DNA of 64,000 nt from assembly GCF_020165195.1 (NCBI RefSeq), contig NZ_JAIUHR010000030.1, positions 1-64,000 on the forward strand, given 5' to 3'. Both the position numbers and the translations under genes were made by a program. This stretch comes from Mesorhizobium sp. CA14. Its GTDB lineage: Bacteria > Pseudomonadota > Alphaproteobacteria > Rhizobiales > Rhizobiaceae. Of the stretch, positions 59,836-64,000 are shown piece by piece (the stretch's first letter is position 1; each line of letters begins with the position of its first letter). A model generated the notes under the pieces. The model was not told the DNA's origin. It worked only from the letters and a program-made list of their open reading frames with translations, and made no database searches.

Positions 59836-60156
59836 ATGAGCCTTGAAAGAGACTGGGACTCGATCCGGCCCGACCGAGGCTTTCGCGCGGTGGACGCCGG
59901 CATGGGCATCCTGCGGGTCACGCTTCTCTTCGGCTCGGCCGCGGTGGCGCTGGCGCTGATCGCAACGCCCTTCCTGGACAACCAGACCCGGCCGCAAAGC
60001 GCCCGCGACGGCTTCGCCGGCGGGCTCGATATGACGGCGACCGGATCGATCGGCCATCGCCTCAATACATATACGCTGCGCCGCAGCGTGCTGCAGCCAT
60101 TGCCCAGTTCAATCTGCGTCATCCGCAATGACGGCAGCCGCAGCGGCGAGTGCTGA
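59836..60156 (+). CDS. Small membrane protein next to the Flp pilin
   Basis: A 106-residue protein: polar N-terminus RDWDSIRPDRGFRAVDAG, one membrane segment (about 24-45, ILRVTLLFGSAAVALALIA), then a periplasmic part with LDMTATGSIGHRLNTYTLRRSVLQP and two cysteines (SICVIRN, SGEC). Similar small proteins accompany flp genes in rhizobia. GGGAGAT precedes the ATG at 59836. A TTAA-N7-TTTA sequence at about 59754-59768 upstream resembles a CtrA site. Confidence 0.7.
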   Translation: MSLERDWDSIRPDRGFRAVDAGMGILRVTLLFGSAAVALALIATPFLDNQTRPQSARDGFAGGLDMTATGSIGHRLNTYTLRRSVLQPLPSSICVIRNDGSRSGEC

Positions 60157-60257
60157 CTTGGTTAATGATTTTGTGGCACAGCGGCGTTTCACTCGCTGTT
60201 AAGCTTTTACCGTTAACCTTTCTTAACGGGTAGGACATTAGAATTTCTGCATAAGGG
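60157..60257 (+). promoter_or_regulatory. AT-rich flp promoter region with CtrA-like half sites
   Basis: The 100 bases before flp contain four TTAA tetramers (about 60161, 60199, 60214, 60224), including GTTAACC followed by TTTCTTAACG. CtrA binds TTAA-N7-TTAA; here the last pair has N6, so no site is perfect. Caulobacter pilA is CtrA-controlled, which makes the idea reasonable but unproven. Confidence 0.35.
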
Positions 60258-60446
60258 ATGATGACCATGAAGAACCTGCTGCAGCAATTCATTAAAGATG
60301 AGACGGGCGCCACGGCTATCGAATATGGCCTTATCGTCACCGTGCTGTCGCTCGTGATCATCGCTGGCGTCGGTAAGGCCGCGGATGCGCTCCAGTGGTT
60401 GTTTAGCGATAACAACAGCAGACTGGTCCAAGCTTTTTCCCCCTGA
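60258..60446 (+). CDS. flp: Flp-family type IVb pilin
   Basis: A 62-residue prepilin: leader MMTMKNLLQQFIKDETG, cleavage before ATAIEYGLI (the Flp motif G|ATAIEYG with Glu5), a hydrophobic helix LIVTVLSLVIIAGVG and a short polar tail. Exported and assembled by the Tad system, with the CpaA peptidase; no tad/cpa genes are in this window, so this is a lone pilin copy. AAGGGATG lies just before the start. Confidence 0.92.
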   Translation: MMTMKNLLQQFIKDETGATAIEYGLIVTVLSLVIIAGVGKAADALQWLFSDNNSRLVQAFSP

Positions 60447-60476
60447 GCATGCCGGTCAGGCAATCAGAGGCGGCAG

Positions 60477-61349
60477 TCAACGCTTCCGCACGTCCTCCAG
60501 GACAGTTTTCAGCGAGACCTTGGCCGATCCGGGCTTGAGCGGCTTTTGCTGCGAGGCGTCGGGCGCCCAGCCGGACATCCAGACAACCGAAAAACTCGCG
60601 CGGACACGGCCATCCGGATCCGAGAACCGTTCCGCATAGATTTCGGCGGCGCGGGCAAAGAGCCGTCTGCCGGCCGGCCGGCGGCCGCGATCGACGAGAG
60701 CGCTGGTTTCGCCCATCGCGCGCAGATCGGCAGCGAGATCGAACAGCGTGTCGTAGCGTACCGCGACCGTTTCGACATCGGCGACAGGCAAGGCCAGACC
60801 GGCGCGCTGCAACAGCGCGCCCGCGTCGCGCACGTCGGTGAAGGGAAGGATGCGCGGGCTTGCGCCGCCGTAGAGCTCCGTCTCGGCCGCAAGCATGCTT
60901 TCGCGCAACTCCGCCAATGTGCCCGCGCCGGCGAGAGCGCCCAGGAACAGGCCGTCCGGTTTCAGCACCCGGCGGATTTGCGCGAGCACGCCGGGAATGT
61001 CGTTCATCGCGTGCAGCGAGAGCAGGGAGACGACGAGATCGAGGCTGCTTTGCTCGAACGGCACGGTTTCCGGCGGCGCCACCAGGCCGGTGCCGCCGGC
61101 CAGAAGCGCTTCGTCCATCTCGACGCGCACGATCTCGGCGACCTTGCCGCTATCGGCAAGCACGTCCGCCGCCGCCGATGTCTGGCAGAACAGCGCGGCC
61201 GCCTTGCCGAATCGGCGTTCGACGGCACCCAGCCGGTCGGCAAGATCCTCCGCGGCGCGGCGCATCAGGAAATCGGCGCCTTCGACGGGGCGCGCGAGCG
61301 CCCGGCGCTTGCGCGCGAGCCAGAGCTCGGTGTCGATCAAGGGCTGCAA
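60477..61349 (-). CDS. SAM-dependent methyltransferase, NDUFAF5/BioC-like
   Basis: A 290-residue class I methyltransferase: VVSLLSLHAMNDIPGVLAQI and RRVLKPDGLFLGALAGAGTL are typical post-motif segments, with DRGRRPAGRRLFARAAEIYAERF in adjoining runs near the C-terminus. The Gly-rich motif I is poorly kept. The pattern matches alphaproteobacterial homologues of mitochondrial NDUFAF5, which hydroxylates an arginine of the complex I subunit NDUFS7. The stop faces flp. It is divergent from comF. Confidence 0.82.
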   Translation of the reverse strand: MQPLIDTELWLARKRRALARPVEGADFLMRRAAEDLADRLGAVERRFGKAAALFCQTSAAADVLADSGKVAEIVRVEMDEALLAGGTGLVAPPETVPFEQSSLDLVVSLLSLHAMNDIPGVLAQIRRVLKPDGLFLGALAGAGTLAELRESMLAAETELYGGASPRILPFTDVRDAGALLQRAGLALPVADVETVAVRYDTLFDLAADLRAMGETSALVDRGRRPAGRRLFARAAEIYAERFSDPDGRVRASFSVVWMSGWAPDASQQKPLKPGSAKVSLKTVLEDVRKR

Positions 61350-61458
61350 TGAAAAGCTTCCTGTTGTCCGCGCGTGCCGGAGTGGTGTTAAGGTGGCGCG
61401 GGTTTCCTTTCACGTGGCCGATCCGGTGCACAAGATCAAGACCATAGCGGTCCAGGAT

Positions 61459-62214
61459 ATGGCCCGGCAGGCGCTGGCCTGGCCGGCGCGGCTGTTGTTC
61501 CCGCCGGTTTGCGCAGGCTGCCGTCGCCATGTGTCGCAGCCCGGCGTCTTGTGCGGCGCCTGTTGGCCGAAGCTGAGATTGCTGGAAAAACCCTGGTGCC
61601 CGGTGATGGGCACGCCCTTCACCCACGACATGGGCGAAGGGTTTCTTTCCGCCGAGGCGATCGCCGATCCGCCGCCCTTCGAGCGGGCGCGGGCCGCTGT
61701 CATCTATTCGGGCGTCGCGCGGCAGATGGTGCAAGGGCTGAAATATCAGGATCGCACCGACCTCGCACCCTGGATGGCGAACTGGATGATGCGCGCCGGC
61801 GCCGAGCTGATCGCGGAGGCCGAGCTGGTCGTGCCGGTGCCGCTGCATTGGCGGCGCTTCTTCCGGCGCCAGTTCAACCAGTCGGCGGAGCTCGGACGGG
61901 CCGTTGCAAGGCTCGGCGGGCTGCCCTTCTCGCCATCCGCTATCAGGCGCGTGAAGCTGACCCGCCAGCAGGTCGGGCTCGAACGGCACGAGCGCGAGGA
62001 GAATGTGCGCGCCGCCTTTCGCGTGCCGCCGGAAGGTGAAATCGAGATAGCGGGCCGCCGGGTGCTGGTCGTCGACGATGTCTACACGACCGGCGCCACG
62101 GTGCGGGCGGTCGCCAAGGCGCTGAAGAGGGGCGGCGCCGGCGCGGTCGACGTGCTGACCTTCGCACGCGTCCTGCCGGGGGACTTCCGGGCCGATGAGT
62201 CTGCAACTATATAG
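61459..62214 (+). CDS. comF: ComF family phosphoribosyltransferase-like protein
   Basis: A 251-residue protein: an N-terminal double zinc motif (CAGCRRHV, LCGACWPK), then a type I phosphoribosyltransferase domain with the PRPP loop VLVVDDVYTTGATV and VPVPLHWRRFFRRQFNQSAEL. ComF/GntX proteins aid DNA uptake or gluconate use; the exact reaction is unknown. The start is uncertain (ATG 61459 or a GTG a few codons before). Confidence 0.88.
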   Translation: MARQALAWPARLLFPPVCAGCRRHVSQPGVLCGACWPKLRLLEKPWCPVMGTPFTHDMGEGFLSAEAIADPPPFERARAAVIYSGVARQMVQGLKYQDRTDLAPWMANWMMRAGAELIAEAELVVPVPLHWRRFFRRQFNQSAELGRAVARLGGLPFSPSAIRRVKLTRQQVGLERHEREENVRAAFRVPPEGEIEIAGRRVLVVDDVYTTGATVRAVAKALKRGGAGAVDVLTFARVLPGDFRADESATI

Positions 62215-62287
62215 TGCTTAAGTTGTTGTTTTGGTGCATGTCGTTTTCGCTCAACTGTCGGGCGATGTGCACAGGCAGGGTTGCTGA

Positions 62288-62560
62288 TTGATGGTCGATG
62301 TGACGATCTACACGCGGATGATGTGCGGTTATTGCACGGCCGCCAAGCGGTTGCTCGAGCGCAAGGGCGTGACCTATACCGAGCACGACGCTTCATTCTC
62401 GCCGGAATTGCGCCAGGAAATGATTTCGCGGGCGCATGGGCGCACTACTTTTCCGCAGATATTCATCGGCGACACGCATGTCGGCGGCTGCGATGACCTC
62501 CATGAATTGGAGTCGCAGGGCCGGCTGGATGCGCTGCTTGCCAACGGAGCGAGGGTTTGA
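62288..62560 (+). CDS. grxC: Glutaredoxin 3
   Basis: A 90-residue dithiol glutaredoxin with active site CGYC (13-16 if counted from the second Met-frame), the cis-Pro loop TTFPQIFIGDTHVGGCDDL and GSH-binding residues. It reduces protein disulfides and glutathione mixed disulfides. TTG 62288 or ATG 62291. The stop overlaps the nitrilase gene by four bases. Confidence 0.94.
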   Translation: MMVDVTIYTRMMCGYCTAAKRLLERKGVTYTEHDASFSPELRQEMISRAHGRTTFPQIFIGDTHVGGCDDLHELESQGRLDALLANGARV

Positions 62561-63429
62561 TCATGGGCGTTTTCAAGGCGGGGGCGGTGCAGATGCGTTC
62601 GGGGACCAGCCCGGAGCGCAACGCGGCCGACATGGAAAGGCTGGTCCGCGATGCCGCACATCAGGGCGCCACCTATGTGCAGACGCCGGAAATGACCGGC
62701 GCGCTGATCCGCGACAAGGAGACGGGGGCAGCCGCCTTCGCCACCGAGGACAAGGACGTGATCGTTGCCACCGCGCGCGGGCTGGCGAAGGAGCTCGGCA
62801 TCTATCTGCATATCGGCTCGACCGCGATCCGGCGCGCCGACGGCAAGCTCGCCAACCGGGCGTTCCTGTTCTCGCCCGACGGCCAGCTGATCGCCGGCTA
62901 CGACAAGATCCATATGTTCGATGTCGATCTCGACAATGGCGAGAGCTGGCGCGAATCCGCGTCCTACGAACCGGGAACGGAAGCAGCCGTGACCGAGATC
63001 GACGGAACGAGGCTGGGCTTTGCCGTCTGCTATGACCTGCGTTTCCCGCAGCTGTTCCGCGCCGAAACGATGGCCGGGGCCGAGGTGCTGACGGTGCCCG
63101 CCGCTTTCACGCGCCAGACCGGCGAGGCGCACTGGCATGTGCTGCTGCGCGCCCGCGCCATCGAGAACGGCGCCTATGTCATCGCCGCCGCGCAAGGCGG
63201 CCTGCATGAGGACGGGCGCGAGACCTATGGCCATTCGCTGATCGTCGATCCATGGGGGCGCATCGTCGCTGAGGCCGCGCATGACGAGCCAGGCGTGATC
63301 GTCGCCGAGATCGATCCGGCTCAGTCGCTTGCGGCGCGCCGCAAGATCCCCAATCTGAAGAATGCGCGGGATTTCACCGTCAATGGGGGGACAAGCGAAG
63401 CGCCGCGTCTCAGGGGTGCTGCCTCTTGA
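62557..63429 (+). CDS. Carbon-nitrogen hydrolase (Nit1/deaminated-glutathione amidase-like)
   Basis: A 290-residue nitrilase-superfamily amidase with the Glu-Lys-Cys triad: Glu in QTPEMTG, Lys in YDKIHMFDVDL, Cys in GFAVCYDLRFPQLF. The KIHMFDVDL run is typical of the Nit1/YbeM group, which repairs deaminated glutathione. Its position directly after grxC agrees with a link to glutathione. ATG 62563 (MGVFKAG) is an alternative start. Confidence 0.9.
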   Translation: MIMGVFKAGAVQMRSGTSPERNAADMERLVRDAAHQGATYVQTPEMTGALIRDKETGAAAFATEDKDVIVATARGLAKELGIYLHIGSTAIRRADGKLANRAFLFSPDGQLIAGYDKIHMFDVDLDNGESWRESASYEPGTEAAVTEIDGTRLGFAVCYDLRFPQLFRAETMAGAEVLTVPAAFTRQTGEAHWHVLLRARAIENGAYVIAAAQGGLHEDGRETYGHSLIVDPWGRIVAEAAHDEPGVIVAEIDPAQSLAARRKIPNLKNARDFTVNGGTSEAPRLRGAAS

Positions 63430-63851
63430 TCCGTTTTTCCCTGATCTGCGAACACGAGCACGAATTCGAAGCCTGGTTCCGCGGCAATGACGATTTCGAC
63501 ACCCAGAAGAAGCGCGGCTTCGTCGATTGCCCGAGCTGCGGCTCGCACAAGGTCGAGAAGGCGCTGATGACGCCGGCCGTCTCCACATCCCGCAAACAGG
63601 AGAAGGTCGCCTTGGCCATGGGCGAGGCACAGAAGCAGGCGCTGGCTCAATTGAAGGCGCTGGCTGAGAAGGTGCGCGAGAATGCCGACTATGTCGGCGA
63701 CAAGTTCGCCGAGGAAGCGCGCAAGATCCATTTCGGCGAGACCGACCCGCGCGGCATCTATGGCGAAGCGACGCCGGAGGAGGCGCAAAGCCTTGCCGAG
63801 GACGGCATCGAGTTCCTGCCGATCCCGAGCTTTCCGGACGACCGGAACTAG
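63426..63851 (+). CDS. DUF1178 family protein
   Basis: A 141-residue protein: MIRFSLICEHEHEFEAWFRG, then a zinc-like CPSCGSHKVEKALMTPAV, a Lys/Ala-rich helix, and YVGDKFAEEARKIHFGETDPRGIYGEAT in adjoining runs. This is the DUF1178 pattern; function unknown. It overlaps the nitrilase gene by four bases, completing the grxC-nitrilase-DUF1178 operon usual in alphaproteobacteria. Confidence 0.93.
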   Translation: MIRFSLICEHEHEFEAWFRGNDDFDTQKKRGFVDCPSCGSHKVEKALMTPAVSTSRKQEKVALAMGEAQKQALAQLKALAEKVRENADYVGDKFAEEARKIHFGETDPRGIYGEATPEEAQSLAEDGIEFLPIPSFPDDRN

Positions 63852-64000
63852 GACGGCGAGCTCAAGCTGACGATCAGTTTTTCCAGCAGGTTCGCCAGCA
63901 TTTCCCGGTCTTCGCTCGTCAGACCTGAAAGGATCTGGTGCTCGTTGGCGACATGGGCCGCAAGGGCCTCGTCGGTGAGCTCGCGGCCTTTCGCAGTGAG
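63848..64000 (-). CDS. MarR-family regulator, C-terminal part (cut by the window edge)
   Basis: The minus-strand frame ends at 63848 and reads, towards its C-terminus, LTAKGRELTDEALAAHVANE, then ILSGLTSEDREMLANLLEKL. The 'LT.KG..L...A...H......L...E...L..LL.KL' pattern is the dimer-forming C-terminus of MarR proteins. The DNA-binding part lies beyond base 64000. Its stop overlaps the DUF1178 stop by three bases. Confidence 0.8.
   Translation of the reverse strand, partial: LTAKGRELTDEALAAHVANEHQILSGLTSEDREMLANLLEKLIVSLSSPS

Noticed and set aside
60199..60228. A perfect CtrA site before flp
   Set aside because: The TTAA pairs have 6- or 10-base gaps, not 7; kept only as a weak candidate region.

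Overview
The window looks like a chromosomal segment of an alphaproteobacterium of the Hyphomicrobiales, most like Mesorhizobium. I infer this from high GC, the gene families and their order (lysA-lptM-argH with divergent tlpA, a ugp operon, etfBA with a 3-hydroxybutyryl-CoA dehydrogenase, an ECF sigma/NrsF pair), a RirA-type iron box, and rhizobial-style intergenic palindromes. No database search was possible.

Layout. 1-65 is the tail of an IS630-type transposase. 80-4918 holds lysine and arginine biosynthesis (lysA, lptM, argH), a TlpA-like thioredoxin and a phosphatase-fold protein. 5146-10361 is a glycerol-3-phosphate uptake operon (ugpBAEC) ending in a phosphodiesterase. 10363-11033 is a PIN/AbrB toxin-antitoxin pair. 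11214-15047 is an iron(III) ABC transporter (fbpABC) with a candidate RirA box. 15209-16430 is an ECF sigma factor with its NrsF-type membrane anti-sigma factor, behind a promoter of the type that sigma factor should recognise; a PAS/GGDEF protein follows. 18587-24040 is a minus-strand run (hydroxyacyl-CoA dehydrogenase, electron transfer flavoprotein, rhomboid protease, cobalamin adenosyltransferase, small membrane protein, SDR). 24099-30237 has mixed housekeeping genes (YihY, EamA, GluQRS, AlkA, HNH, DsbB, DedA-like).

30575-43932 is the most unusual part: a tRNA-Leu(CAA) gene into which a 13.3 kb element has inserted. The tRNA 3' end is repeated exactly (19 bp) at 30642-30660 and 43914-43932, with a tyrosine integrase directly inside the tRNA-side copy. 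The element carries a second, serine recombinase, a leftward cluster of small genes (two with single-base frame breaks), a roughly 1 kb gene-free stretch holding an 11-copy degenerate repeat array, a rightward cassette of unrecognised genes (one degenerate HNH-like, one apparently starting at ATC), a stand-alone LigD-type ATP-dependent DNA ligase beside a DUF3606/zinc-finger pair, and a DUF2971 gene of the kind often seen in defence islands. I see no capsid, terminase, portal, relaxase or secretion genes, so it is neither a recognisable prophage nor an ICE; a satellite or other integrative element is possible.

44062-64000 is chromosomal: a beta-propeller, acetyltransferase and flippase set that looks like polysaccharide export or decoration, an exported protein, a DUF4242 protein divergent from a large LuxR-type ATPase regulator, secA, a parvulin, argJ-GNAT-mutT, an Flp pilin, an NDUFAF5-like methyltransferase, comF, and the grxC-nitrilase-DUF1178 operon meeting a truncated MarR gene at the right edge. 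Three families of dispersed intergenic repeats lie between these genes.
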